Below, in pieces: positions 1-8,390 of a stretch of 64,000 nt of DNA. This DNA comes from JAICYJ01 sp038212095. Lineage in GTDB: Bacteria > Actinomycetota > Thermoleophilia > Gaiellales > JAICJC01. The translations under genes were made by a program, and so were the position numbers. Within the stretch, counting starts at the first letter, position 1. Each line of letters opens with the position of its first letter. The notes beneath the pieces are model-generated. The model was not told the DNA's origin and searched no databases. It worked only from the letters and a program-made list of their open reading frames with translations. The stretch spans positions 62,001 to 126,000 of the forward strand of contig JBBQUW010000006.1 in the NCBI GenBank assembly GCA_038212095.1, in the 5' to 3' direction.

Positions 1-1083
1 TTCGCGATGCTCTCCCAGTCGTTCGAGGAGCTCGACTCGGCCGGCGGCACGATCGTCGAGCCCAACGATCGCCCGCTCGACTCGCGCCATCTGGACATGG
101 TGTTCGCGCTGCAGACGCTGACGGACAAGCCGTACATGGGCTCGGTCACCTCCGGCCCCAACGCCGCCGACACGGTGGCGATGACCGAGATGCTGCTGGG
201 CGGACGCGAGTCGATCGAGAAGACGCCGGGTGTGATCTCGCTGATCAACGTCAACTCGCCTCTGCGCTACGACGACCGCATGCTGGCGGCGATGTTCGAG
301 TACGTGCGCGCCGGCCAGCCGGTGGTGATCACGCCCTTCCTGCTGATGGGCGCGATGTCGCCGGTGTCGATTCCGGCAACGCTGGTGCAGCAGATGGCAG
401 AGGGCCTGGCCGGGATCGCGCTGGCGCAGCTGCTGCGGCCCGGCACGCCGGTGATCTTCGGCTCGTTCCTGTCCAACACCGACATGCAGTCCGGCTCGCC
501 CAGCCTGGGGACGCCGGAGTCGGCGATCGGACTGCTCTGCACCGGCCAGATCGCACGCCACCTGGGGCTACCCTGGCGGTCGGGCGGCGGCTTCACGTCC
601 AGCCAGACGGTCGACGCGCAGTCGGCGTACGAGGCGATGATGACGATGCTGCCGACCTTCCTGGCCGGCACCAACTGGGTCATGCACGCCACCGGATGGC
701 TGGAGTCGGGGCTGGTCTCGTGCTACGAGAAGTTCATCGTGGACATCGAGATCCTGCGGATGCTGAAGGAGGAGTTCACACCGCTCGAGGTGGACGAAGC
801 CTCGCTGGCATTCGACGCCCACCTCGAGGTCGGCGCCGGCGGGCACTTCCTGGGCGCGGCGCACACGCTGGAGCGATTCCGCGACTGCTTCTACCGGCCG
901 CTGCTGTCATCGACCGAGAACTTCGAGCGGTGGAAGCGGCTGGGCGAGCGGGATGCGAACGCTCGCGCGGGTGAGATCTGGCGGGCCAAGATCGAGGCCT
1001 ACGAGCCGCCCCCGATCGATCCCGCGGTGCGCGAGCAGCTGGCCGAGTACGTGACGCGCCGGCGGGCCGAGCTGGGCGACTAG
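1..1083 (+). CDS. MttB-family corrinoid methyltransferase (5' truncated by window)
   Basis: This is the C-terminal part of a trimethylamine methyltransferase (MttB) family protein; the frame is open to base 1, so the start lies outside the window. Non-pyrrolysine MttB homologues transfer a methyl group from a quaternary or tertiary amine, such as glycine betaine, to a corrinoid protein. The visible part has the family pattern NVNSPLRYD, then GQPVVITPFLLMGA, a GTPE stretch and the GTNWVMHATGWLESG block. No in-frame amber codon is present, so it is not a pyrrolysine enzyme. It is clearly paralogous to the 483-residue protein at 5282-6733. Substrate unknown; no corrinoid-carrier (MttC-like) gene is visible. 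Confidence 0.93.
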   Translation, partial: FAMLSQSFEELDSAGGTIVEPNDRPLDSRHLDMVFALQTLTDKPYMGSVTSGPNAADTVAMTEMLLGGRESIEKTPGVISLINVNSPLRYDDRMLAAMFEYVRAGQPVVITPFLLMGAMSPVSIPATLVQQMAEGLAGIALAQLLRPGTPVIFGSFLSNTDMQSGSPSLGTPESAIGLLCTGQIARHLGLPWRSGGGFTSSQTVDAQSAYEAMMTMLPTFLAGTNWVMHATGWLESGLVSCYEKFIVDIEILRMLKEEFTPLEVDEASLAFDAHLEVGAGGHFLGAAHTLERFRDCFYRPLLSSTENFERWKRLGERDANARAGEIWRAKIEAYEPPPIDPAVREQLAEYVTRRRAELGD

Positions 1084-1101
1084 CGCCGGGGCCGGGCGCC
1101 G

Positions 1102-1998
1102 CTACGCCCGCGCCGCCGCCAGACCAAGCGCCTCGCGCATCGCCACGATGTGCGCCGGCGTGCTGCCGCAACAGGCGCCGATCACGTCCACGCCCAGCTC
1201 GCTCATGCGCACGGCATAGCCGGCCATCACCTCGGGCGTTCCGCCGTAGCGGAACTCGTCGCCGACCATCTGCGGCAGGCCGGCGTTGCTCTGGGCCAGC
1301 AGCAGCACACCCTCGGGACGGTTGGCCGTCATCACCAGCATCACGTTCTCGATCTCCTCGGGGCCGCTGCCGCAGTTGCCGCCGATCATCTCGACGCCCA
1401 GCTCGGCGATCGACTCCAGCGCTTGCAACGGGCTGACCCCCATCATCGTGTGGCCCTTGAGGTCGAACGTCATGGTCACGGCGACCGGCACGTCGGGCGC
1501 CGCACGGCGCGCACCCTCGACGGCGGCGCGCACCTCGCCCAGGTCCGAGAACGTCTCGCATAGCAGGATGTGGGCGCCGCCGGCGGCCAGCCCGGCCGCC
1601 TGCTCGGCATACAGCTGGGAGCACTCGTCGTGGGTCATCACGCCCAGCGGCTCCATCAGGTCGCCAGTCGGGCCCATGCTGCCCAGCACGAGCGCCCCGC
1701 ACCCGTCGGCCACCTCCCGGGCCAGCCGTGCGCCGGCCTCGTTCAGCTCGTGGACGCGATGCTCGATGCCGTGCAGCGCCAGCCGGGGACGGGTTCCGCC
1801 GAAGGTGTTCGTGGTCAGCAGACGCGCTCCGGCATCGGCGTAGGCGGAATGGATGACGAACATGCGATCAGCGTGATCGACGTTCCACACCTCCGGCGAC
1901 GCGCCGGGCATCAGGCCCGCGGCCTGCAGCATGGTGCCGATGGCGCCGTCTCCGACGATCGGCCGGTCGTCCCCAAGAAGCTGTGCGATTGCGCCCAT
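1102..1998 (-). CDS. Homocysteine/betaine-homocysteine S-methyltransferase-like protein
   Basis: A 298-residue homocysteine S-methyltransferase domain protein (Pfam S-methyl_trans). Family members move a methyl group to homocysteine, or act as partner methyltransferases in demethylation of methylated compounds. It shows the opening GDGAIGTML, the TNTFGGTRP motif and the zinc-binding cysteines in GGNCGSGPEE (mid-protein) and GACCGSTP (near the end). The ATG at 1998 is chosen because a strong GGAGGAG lies just upstream; that RBS overlaps the stop of the preceding gene, so the two are probably translationally coupled. It lies between MttB-type methyltransferase genes, which suggests a role in the same methylated-amine pathway. 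Confidence 0.9.
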   Translation of the reverse strand: MGAIAQLLGDDRPIVGDGAIGTMLQAAGLMPGASPEVWNVDHADRMFVIHSAYADAGARLLTTNTFGGTRPRLALHGIEHRVHELNEAGARLAREVADGCGALVLGSMGPTGDLMEPLGVMTHDECSQLYAEQAAGLAAGGAHILLCETFSDLGEVRAAVEGARRAAPDVPVAVTMTFDLKGHTMMGVSPLQALESIAELGVEMIGGNCGSGPEEIENVMLVMTANRPEGVLLLAQSNAGLPQMVGDEFRYGGTPEVMAGYAVRMSELGVDVIGACCGSTPAHIVAMREALGLAAARA

Positions 1999-2002
1999 AT
2001 GA

Positions 2003-2287
2003 CTACTCCTCCAGCATCGATTCGAGCCGAGCGGCGTCGAACTCCGCATCCAGCCGTTCGGCCACTCCCGACACGATCTCGTCCGGCGATCCCGCCTGTG
2101 GCTGCCACTCGCCGTGGTGCCACTGCTCCAGGTATTCGTCGGAGCCGGCCATTCCCTGCCGCATCGCCGCCTCGTCGATCGCCTCCTGGAAGCGGGCCGG
2201 GAGGCCGGACTTGGACGTGACCTCGCCCTCGCGGGCGGTCACCATCGAGGGAATCTCGCGCCAGTAGGTGATGCGGTACTCGGCCAT
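2003..2287 (-). CDS. Small virulence-factor-family protein
   Basis: A 94-residue soluble protein that starts MAEYRITYWREIPSMV and matches the short 'Virulence_fact' domain family, whose biochemical role is unknown. It has no signal peptide or membrane segment and an acidic C terminus. Its stop codon is embedded in the RBS of the homocysteine-methyltransferase-like gene, so both form one minus-strand operon. The context suggests an accessory role in methyl transfer, but this is inference. Confidence 0.8.
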   Translation of the reverse strand: MAEYRITYWREIPSMVTAREGEVTSKSGLPARFQEAIDEAAMRQGMAGSDEYLEQWHHGEWQPQAGSPDEIVSGVAERLDAEFDAARLESMLEE

Positions 2288-2335
2288 GTGGGCGGATTCT
2301 AGATCGCGGTGGCCGGTGCCCACTACCATCTGCTC

Positions 2336-3151
2336 GTGGCCGGATTCTCGCAGCAGCTGATCGCACGCTCGGGATACGAGGGCGAGGGGTTCGCGCCCGT
2401 CTACGACGAGTTTCGGCCCAGCCCTCCGGCGGCCGTGCTGGCGGTGGTAATGCGGCACGCGCGCACCCGCCGGCCGGCGCTGGTGGTCGACCTTGGCTGC
2501 GGCACCGGCCTCTCGACCCGGGCGTGGTCGGCGTCCGTCAAGCGTGTGGTGGGGATCGAGGGCAATCCGGCCATGGCCGCCCAGGCGCGGGGAGCCACCG
2601 AGGCGGCCAACGTCGAGTTCGACCAGCGCCTGGCGGACGACACCGGGCTGGAGAGCGGCGTGGCGGACATCGTCGCCTGCGGTCAATCCTTCCACTGGAT
2701 GGAGCCGGCGCCGGTGCTGGCCGAGGCTCGCCGCATACTGCGGCCGGGCGGCGTGTTCGCAGCGTACGACTACGACGTGGTGCCGGTGGTCGACCCCGAG
2801 GTTGATGCCGCCTTCGCCGCCCACATCGCGGCCAGATCCGACGCCCGATCGCGGCTCGGTATCGAGGCCGGCGCGGCCACCTGGCCCAAGTCGGGGCACC
2901 TCGAGCAGATCCGTTCGAGTGGGCTGTTCGCGTACGCCCGCGAGGTCCAGTGCCACGCGGAGCGGACGATCGACGCACGCAGGTTGATCGGCATGGCCCA
3001 CAGCATCGGTGGGCCGCTGGCGCTGTTCGAGGGCCGCGCGCCAGAGGTGGCGGCAACGTTGATCGCGCTGCGCGAGACGGCCGAACGGGTACTCGGCAGC
3101 GACGAGTGGCCGGCGCTGACCGGATACACCATCCGCCTCGGCGTCACCTAG
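2336..3151 (+). CDS. Class I SAM-dependent methyltransferase
   Basis: A methyltransferase of about 271 residues (Methyltransf_11/25 type). Motif I is VVDLGCGTGLSTR, followed by the acidic residue of motif II in VVGIEGNP and a QSFHWM motif typical of small-molecule methyltransferases; an LRPGG motif follows. The substrate cannot be predicted. The start is uncertain: a GTG at 2309 gives nine more residues, while the GTG at 2336 leaves more room for a promoter opposite the divergent gene starting at 2287. Neither has a convincing RBS. Confidence 0.85.
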   Translation: MAGFSQQLIARSGYEGEGFAPVYDEFRPSPPAAVLAVVMRHARTRRPALVVDLGCGTGLSTRAWSASVKRVVGIEGNPAMAAQARGATEAANVEFDQRLADDTGLESGVADIVACGQSFHWMEPAPVLAEARRILRPGGVFAAYDYDVVPVVDPEVDAAFAAHIAARSDARSRLGIEAGAATWPKSGHLEQIRSSGLFAYAREVQCHAERTIDARRLIGMAHSIGGPLALFEGRAPEVAATLIALRETAERVLGSDEWPALTGYTIRLGVT

Positions 3152-3188
3152 TCACACCCGCGTCGCGCCGACGGTCGACGGTCGCCGA

Positions 3189-5282
3189 TCAGCGGGCGAG
3201 GGAGGCGACCAGCGGCCGCTCGCGCAGGTACGGCAGCGGCTGCGACGGGTCGGCAGAGTCGATCTCACGCCCCAGCCGGTGGCCGTCGAAGATCGCATCC
3301 GCGATCAGCCGCGGTGCGACGCAGTCGCCGACCCGGTACAGCCCCTCGATGCCTGCCTCCGCCAGCGCATCCGGGCGGGCGGCCAGCTCGTGGTACACCG
3401 CGTCGTCGGAGACCCGCTGGGTCACCAGCACGACAGCGTCCACCTCGAGCTGCGAGCGGATGCCAAACTCACCCTCAAGCTCGATGCCACCCTCAGCGAC
3501 CGCGGTCACCATCACGCCACGGTGGAGCCGCACACCCAGGTCGTGCAGCCGCCGCCGCACCGGCCGGCCCTCCAGCGTCTGGTCGCTGTAGGGCGAGACC
3601 GACTCGTGGCTGGTGACGAACTCGACCTCGAACCCGTCACCGCACAGCTGCTCGGCGATCGCCGTGCCGGTGAAGTAGCCCTCGTAGTCGACTACGGCAA
3701 CACGGGTGCCGGGGGGGCGCTTGCCCTCCACCATCACCTGCTCAGGCGTCAGCACATGTGGCAACGCCGCGTCCGCCCCCGGGATCGGCCCCCGGGTGAC
3801 ACCGCTCATGCCGTCGCCCACCCAGTGCGCGCCGCTTGCCACGACGACGATCTGAGCGCCGTAGTCGAGCACCTCCGACGCCGTCAACCGCGTCCCCAGG
3901 CCCAGCGAGACGTTGTCGAGCCGGCCCAGCTGCACCCGCCGGTAGTCGACCACGTGGCCCCATCCCCCCAGCCCCGGCAAGCGGGTGATCCAGCGCATGC
4001 AGCCGCCGATGTCGTCACCCGCGTCAACCAGGTGCACAAGCTCCATGCCGCGCTTGCCGAGCACGGTCGCACACTCCATGCCCGACGGCCCGGCGCCCAC
4101 CACCAGCACGGCCCGGTCGGCGTTGGCGGCAGGCGTGAACCGCTCGGGATGCCATCCCCGGCGATGCTCCTCACCGGCCGTCGCGTTCTGGGTGCAGCCC
4201 AGGTGGCCGCCCCAGATCGAGCGTGAGTAGCAGGCGTTGCACCCGATGCACTCGCGGATCTCGTCGTAGCGTCCCTGCTCAATCTTGCTGGGAAGGAAGG
4301 GATCGGAGATCGATGGCCGCGCGGCGCCGATCAGATCGACGGTGCCGCCTCGCACCAGCTCCGCCATCCGGTCGGGATCGGTGAACCGCCCCACCACCAC
4401 GATCGGCTTCTCGGTCGCCTCGCGGGCGCGCCCCGACCACTGCATCTGGTAGCCCTGGTCGTAGAACCGGGACGGCCCCGAGTCGAGCCTGCCGGCACCC
4501 CACATCGAGCCGATCACCACGTCCCACAGGTCGACCATGTGGTCGGCGGCGCGGATGAACGCCAGCCCGTCCTCCATCGGCACGCCTGACAGCTCGAGCG
4601 TGTCAGCTGCGATCCGCACCGCGATCGCGACGTCGTCGCCGACCGCGGTCTTGACCAGCTCGATCGCCTCCAGCCAGAAGCGGGCGCGGTTCTCGAAGGA
4701 GCCGCCGTACTCGTCGCTGCGGCGGTTGTAGACCGGCGAGAGGAACTGCGTCGGCAGGTAGGTGTGGGAGCCGTAGACGTAGATGATGTCGAAGCCGGCG
4801 GTGCGGGCGCGAAGCGCCGCGTCCACCCACTGCTGCTGGGCGCGGACGATATCGAGGCGATCCATCGCCTTCGGCACCACCACGCTCTCCATGTCGCTGC
4901 CGATCTGCGACGGCGCGAGCTGGGGCAGCCGCGCCTCGCGGCTCTCGGCGTAGACACCGCCGTGCCACAGCTCGACGCCGGCCAGCGCGCCGTGCTCGTG
5001 CGCCTTCGCGGTCATCAGCGAGAGCGCGCGCATATCCTCGTCGTCCCACAGGCGAGCGGAGGTGTACGGCGACTCGTCCGAGTCAGGGCTGATCGAGCAG
5101 TACTCCGTGCACACCGCCGCCCAGCCGCCCTCCGCCTTCATGCCGCGGAAGGCCGCCTGCGTCCACGGCTTCTCGACGCCGAACCCGGTGCAGTGGGGCA
5201 CCTGGTAGAAGCGGTTGCGCAGCATCTTTGGGCCGATCCGCACCGGCTCGAACAGGATGTCGTGGCGGGACTCGCGCGGCAT
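3189..5282 (-). CDS. Trimethylamine-dehydrogenase-like FMN/4Fe-4S/FAD oxidoreductase
   Basis: A 697-residue protein with an N-terminal Old Yellow Enzyme TIM barrel (about 1-370), a 4Fe-4S site and a C-terminal NAD(P)/FAD-binding half. The cluster motif, CIGCNACYSR with a fourth cysteine about eleven residues later followed by CTQNATAGEE, closely resembles trimethylamine and dimethylamine dehydrogenases; 2,4-dienoyl-CoA reductases share the fold. A second Rossmann motif, VLVVGAGPSGME, follows. The ATG at 5282 overlaps the TGA of the upstream MttB gene (TGATG), so the two are coupled. Inference: oxidative N-demethylation or oxidation of a methylated amine that the MttB protein also handles. Confidence 0.9.
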   Translation of the reverse strand: MPRESRHDILFEPVRIGPKMLRNRFYQVPHCTGFGVEKPWTQAAFRGMKAEGGWAAVCTEYCSISPDSDESPYTSARLWDDEDMRALSLMTAKAHEHGALAGVELWHGGVYAESREARLPQLAPSQIGSDMESVVVPKAMDRLDIVRAQQQWVDAALRARTAGFDIIYVYGSHTYLPTQFLSPVYNRRSDEYGGSFENRARFWLEAIELVKTAVGDDVAIAVRIAADTLELSGVPMEDGLAFIRAADHMVDLWDVVIGSMWGAGRLDSGPSRFYDQGYQMQWSGRAREATEKPIVVVGRFTDPDRMAELVRGGTVDLIGAARPSISDPFLPSKIEQGRYDEIRECIGCNACYSRSIWGGHLGCTQNATAGEEHRRGWHPERFTPAANADRAVLVVGAGPSGMECATVLGKRGMELVHLVDAGDDIGGCMRWITRLPGLGGWGHVVDYRRVQLGRLDNVSLGLGTRLTASEVLDYGAQIVVVASGAHWVGDGMSGVTRGPIPGADAALPHVLTPEQVMVEGKRPPGTRVAVVDYEGYFTGTAIAEQLCGDGFEVEFVTSHESVSPYSDQTLEGRPVRRRLHDLGVRLHRGVMVTAVAEGGIELEGEFGIRSQLEVDAVVLVTQRVSDDAVYHELAARPDALAEAGIEGLYRVGDCVAPRLIADAIFDGHRLGREIDSADPSQPLPYLRERPLVASLAR

Positions 5283-6733
5283 CAGTAGTCGCTCACGGGA
5301 AGATCGGCCTTGCGCCGGACGACGTACTCGCGCAGCTCCTCGTCGACGGCCGGGTCGATGCCGGGATCCTGGTAGCTCTCGAGCAGCGCCTTCCACTCGC
5401 GCGTGGCCAGCTGGTCGGTGGTCTGCGAGCCCTGCTTCTCCCACGTCACGTAGGCCTGCGAGCGAAACAGCGGGCTCATGAACATCCACTCGCGGAAGTG
5501 CGCGAGCGTGTGGTCGTTGGCCAGGAACATCCCGCCTGGGCCCTCCTGGGAGATCGCGTCCATCGCGAAGCGCTCGTCGTCGATCGGGATGCCTTGGTCG
5601 ATCATCTGGAACATGCGCAGCAGCTCGAGGTCGAGGGCGAACTTCTCGTATGACGCGGTCAGCCCGCCTTCCAACCACCCGGCGGCGTGCATGACGAAGT
5701 CCGACCCGGCCAGCATCGTCGCCCACAGGGTCATCGTCGTCTCGGCGGACGCTGCCGCGTCCAGCGAGTTGGACGAGCAGAGGCCGCCGCCGCCGCGGTA
5801 GGGCAGGCCGTAGCGGCGAGCGAGCTGGCCGCCGGCCAGCGTTCCCAGCACCGACTCCGGGGTGCCGAACGCCGGGCCGCCGGTGCGCATGTCGACGGCG
5901 GTGAAGAACGAGCCGAACACCGCCGGCGCGCCGGGCCGGATCGCCTCGATCATTGCCACGCCCGACAACGCCTCTGCCACCTTCAGCACCAGGCCGGAGG
6001 CGATCGTGATCGGCGCGGTGGCCCCTGCCAGCAGGAACGGCGTCACCACCACCGGTTGTCCCGCCCGCGCCCACTCGCTGAGCGCGTCCACCATCAGAAA
6101 GTCCCAGACCAGCGGGCTGTTGGGGTTGACTATGCCCATCAGCGCGGGTCTCTCCGCGATCGCGGGGCGGCCGCCGCACGCGATCGCGGCCATCTCGATG
6201 GCATCGCGCGCCTTGGGCCCAGAGGTGCCGTAACAGACGTGAGGCTTGTCGGAATAGCGCAGCACCGAGTAGTCCATGTCCAGGTGGCGGCTGTGCTCGT
6301 TCAGATCGGCGGCCTCGACCGTGCCGCTCTGGTGACAGGTGATCAGCTCGGCCGCGTGCGCCATCTTGACAAGCTCGACGTGCGACTCGTACGTGCCGTC
6401 GCGGCGGCCACGCTCGAGGTCGGAGCAGAAGGGCGAGCCGCCCACCGGAGCCAGCACCGGCTTTCGGCCGCCGCCGATGGTGACGGCCTTCTCGGGGTTT
6501 CGGCCTTGCAGCGTGAAGGTGGTCGGCGCCTTGGCCAGCATCTCCATCACGAACGCGCGATCCCAGCGAACGCGTTCTCCGTCGACGTTCTGGTCCAGAC
6601 CCCGCAGCATCTCCAACGCCTCCGGATGACGGACGTCGGTGCCGATCTCCTCCAGCACCGCCATCGCCCGCTCGTGCACCGCTTCCAACTGCTCCTCGCT
6701 GAGAACCTCGCGGCCGCTGTCGCTGGTGAACAC
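5282..6733 (-). CDS. MttB-family non-pyrrolysine methyltransferase
   Basis: A full-length 483-residue trimethylamine methyltransferase family protein, the usual family length, with no in-frame amber codon. It carries the same signatures as the partial paralogue at the window start (NPNSPLVWD, GQPVVVTPFLLAGAT, FGTPES, SDFVMHAAGWLEGG). Enzymes of this group demethylate compounds such as glycine betaine, proline betaine or carnitine and pass the methyl group to a corrinoid protein. It heads a two-gene operon with the trimethylamine-dehydrogenase-like gene. The exact substrate is not predictable. Confidence 0.93.
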   Translation of the reverse strand: MFTSDSGREVLSEEQLEAVHERAMAVLEEIGTDVRHPEALEMLRGLDQNVDGERVRWDRAFVMEMLAKAPTTFTLQGRNPEKAVTIGGGRKPVLAPVGGSPFCSDLERGRRDGTYESHVELVKMAHAAELITCHQSGTVEAADLNEHSRHLDMDYSVLRYSDKPHVCYGTSGPKARDAIEMAAIACGGRPAIAERPALMGIVNPNSPLVWDFLMVDALSEWARAGQPVVVTPFLLAGATAPITIASGLVLKVAEALSGVAMIEAIRPGAPAVFGSFFTAVDMRTGGPAFGTPESVLGTLAGGQLARRYGLPYRGGGGLCSSNSLDAAASAETTMTLWATMLAGSDFVMHAAGWLEGGLTASYEKFALDLELLRMFQMIDQGIPIDDERFAMDAISQEGPGGMFLANDHTLAHFREWMFMSPLFRSQAYVTWEKQGSQTTDQLATREWKALLESYQDPGIDPAVDEELREYVVRRKADLPVSDY

Positions 6734-6849
6734 GCCGCGACTGTACCGCAGCGCCCCTCACCGGCGACCGGGATACCGACCCACGGCGCGGTCCCTACCA
6801 CGCCCCACCTGTCACGACTTCGCAACAAACCTCGCCAGCGCCCAGCGGT

Positions 6850-6864
6850 AGGGGTCAGACCCCT
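6850..6864. repeat. REP-like palindrome, copy 1
   Basis: A 15-bp near-perfect palindrome, AGGGGTCAGACCCCT, in the gap between the MttB gene and the hydrolase gene. A second copy with T instead of A at the centre lies 95 bp away, so the copies are inverted relative to each other. This core resembles dispersed REP elements found in many bacterial genomes. Confidence 0.75.
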
Positions 6865-6944
6865 CCCCGCGCATGGTCACGGGCAGTGCGCATGTCCGGC
6901 GAAGAGGTCAAGCCAGTGTGCCGGCGCCGTCACGACGGCCGCGG

Positions 6945-6959
6945 AGGGGTCTGACCCCT
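6945..6959. repeat. REP-like palindrome, copy 2 (inverted)
   Basis: AGGGGTCTGACCCCT, the reverse complement of copy 1 apart from flanking bases, just downstream of the hydrolase stop codon. The pair encloses about 80 bp with no gene and could fold as a larger hairpin or act as a bidirectional terminator. Confidence 0.75.
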
Positions 6960-6970
6960 CCGCGCGCGCG

Positions 6971-7627
6971 TCACGGAGAAGTTGCGAGATCGCCTCGTAC
7001 CAGACGCGAGACGAAGCCGGCCACGGGCGCCGCCAGCGAGGCGCCGATGCGACCGGGGTCACGCTCGCCGCGGGCCACCTTGAAGCCGTGGTCGCCGCCC
7101 TCGATCGCCACAAGCTCGGCCCGGGTTCCCAGCCGGGCGAGCACGCCCCGCAGGAGATCCGGCTGCGCGAACGGGTCACGCGTGCCCTGCACGAACAGCA
7201 TCGGCACCGGCACCTGGTACAGGTGGGCGTCGCGGATCTTCTCCGGCCTGCCGGGCGGGTGAAGCGGGTAGGCGAGGAACACAAGCCCCGCCGCGGGCAT
7301 CCCCTCCGCGACCGCCATCGACGCCATCCGGCCGCCCATCGAGCGTCCGCCCACCAGCAGCGGCAAACCGGCGGCCCGCTCCGCCGCATCCGCCACCACC
7401 GCCCGGTAGGTCTCGATCAGCACCGGCGCGCGGTCGGGCATCCGCCGGCCGTCGCGCATGTAGGGAAAGTCGAAGCGAAACGTCGCCACGCCGAGACCGG
7501 CGATGGCCGCGCAGAACCCCTCCAACAGCGGCGCTCTCATCGGCGAGCCGGCGCCGTGGCCGAGCACCAGCATCGCCACCGCGCCGTTCGGCCGCATCTC
7601 CAGCACCGGGTGGCCGTACGAGCTCAC
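6971..7627 (-). CDS. Alpha/beta hydrolase (KANL3/Tex30-like)
   Basis: A 218-residue predicted serine hydrolase of the short KANL3/Tex30 or dienelactone-hydrolase-like type. An oxyanion motif LGHGAGSPM lies near the N terminus, the nucleophile elbow is GGRSMGGRM (serine at about residue 95), an aspartate sits in GTRDPFA, and a C-terminal histidine in EGGDHGF completes the triad. No signal peptide. GTG start at 7627, only 8 bp from the first possible start of the divergent DUF72 gene. Substrate unknown. Confidence 0.88.
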   Translation of the reverse strand: MSSYGHPVLEMRPNGAVAMLVLGHGAGSPMRAPLLEGFCAAIAGLGVATFRFDFPYMRDGRRMPDRAPVLIETYRAVVADAAERAAGLPLLVGGRSMGGRMASMAVAEGMPAAGLVFLAYPLHPPGRPEKIRDAHLYQVPVPMLFVQGTRDPFAQPDLLRGVLARLGTRAELVAIEGGDHGFKVARGERDPGRIGASLAAPVAGFVSRLVRGDLATSP

Positions 7628-7635
7628 GAGATGGA

Positions 7636-8373
7636 ATGATGTCAGCCGTGAGCGGCATCCTCCACCTCGGCACCTCCGGCTTCGCCTACGACGAGTGGAA
7701 GCACGGCGCCTTCTACCCCGAGGGCATGCCGGCCTCAGGCATGCTGGCCCACTACGCGAGCGTCTTTCGCTCGGTCGAGATCAACTACACCTTCCGCCGA
7801 TTCCCGTCCGAAAAGACGCTCACCGGCTGGCGCGACCAGACCCCTGACGGGTTCCGCTTCACGCTCAAGGCCAACCAGCGGATCACCCACATCCGGCGGC
7901 TCAAGGACGCCGGCGACGAGGTACGGGCGTTCGTGGAACGGGCGCAGGTGCTGGGCGACCGGCTCGGCCCGATCCTGTTCCAGTGCCCGCCGGGGCTGAA
8001 GTTCGACGAGGCCGTCATCCGGGCGTTCGCCGACGACGTGCCTCCGGGCGTTGCGGCCGCGATGGAGTTCCGCCACCCCAGCTGGGAGGCCGCCTGGCCG
8101 CTGCTTGCCGAGAGCGGCATCGCCCGCTGTGTGGCAGACGTGGATGACGTGGAGGTGACGGACGACGCGCTCTCGTGGCAGCCGTTCGGCTTCCTGCGGT
8201 TGCGCAGGACGCAGTACGGCGATGCCGAGCTTGCGCTGTGGGCGGGGCGGATCCGGTCGGCGCTGGACGACGGCCACGACGTCTACTGCTACTTCAAGCA
8301 CGAGGACTCGGCGGCGGGCCCGCGGATGGCGCTGCGGCTGAAGTCGCTGGTCGAGGCCCGAGCGCCCGCGTAA
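7636..8373 (+). CDS. DUF72 domain protein
   Basis: A 245-residue DUF72 (YecE-like) TIM-barrel protein. It opens with LHLGTSGFAYDEW and FYPEG and contains VEINYTFRRFP, FTLKANQRITH, EFRHPSW and CYFKHED, all typical of the family. Family function is not established. The GTG at 7648 is an alternative start that fits the homologues better and leaves a GGAA at 7633 as RBS. A second, divergent DUF72 paralogue is at 54570-55505. Confidence 0.92.
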   Translation: MMSAVSGILHLGTSGFAYDEWKHGAFYPEGMPASGMLAHYASVFRSVEINYTFRRFPSEKTLTGWRDQTPDGFRFTLKANQRITHIRRLKDAGDEVRAFVERAQVLGDRLGPILFQCPPGLKFDEAVIRAFADDVPPGVAAAMEFRHPSWEAAWPLLAESGIARCVADVDDVEVTDDALSWQPFGFLRLRRTQYGDAELALWAGRIRSALDDGHDVYCYFKHEDSAAGPRMALRLKSLVEARAPA

Positions 8374-8390
8374 CGCGCCGCGCGGTGCGA

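Noticed and set aside
5282..6733. Pyrrolysine-containing trimethylamine methyltransferase
   Set aside because: The frame is open from start to stop without an internal amber codon, and no pyl genes are present.
3189..6761. Single 1190-residue protein joining MttB and the flavoprotein
   Set aside because: The first 490 residues of this frame are a shifted shadow of the real MttB gene at 5282-6733; the flavoprotein starts at the ATG at 5282.
5687..7639. 650-codon plus-strand open frame
   Set aside because: It runs antisense through the MttB and hydrolase genes, has His/Arg-rich composition without any domain, and owes its length to high GC.
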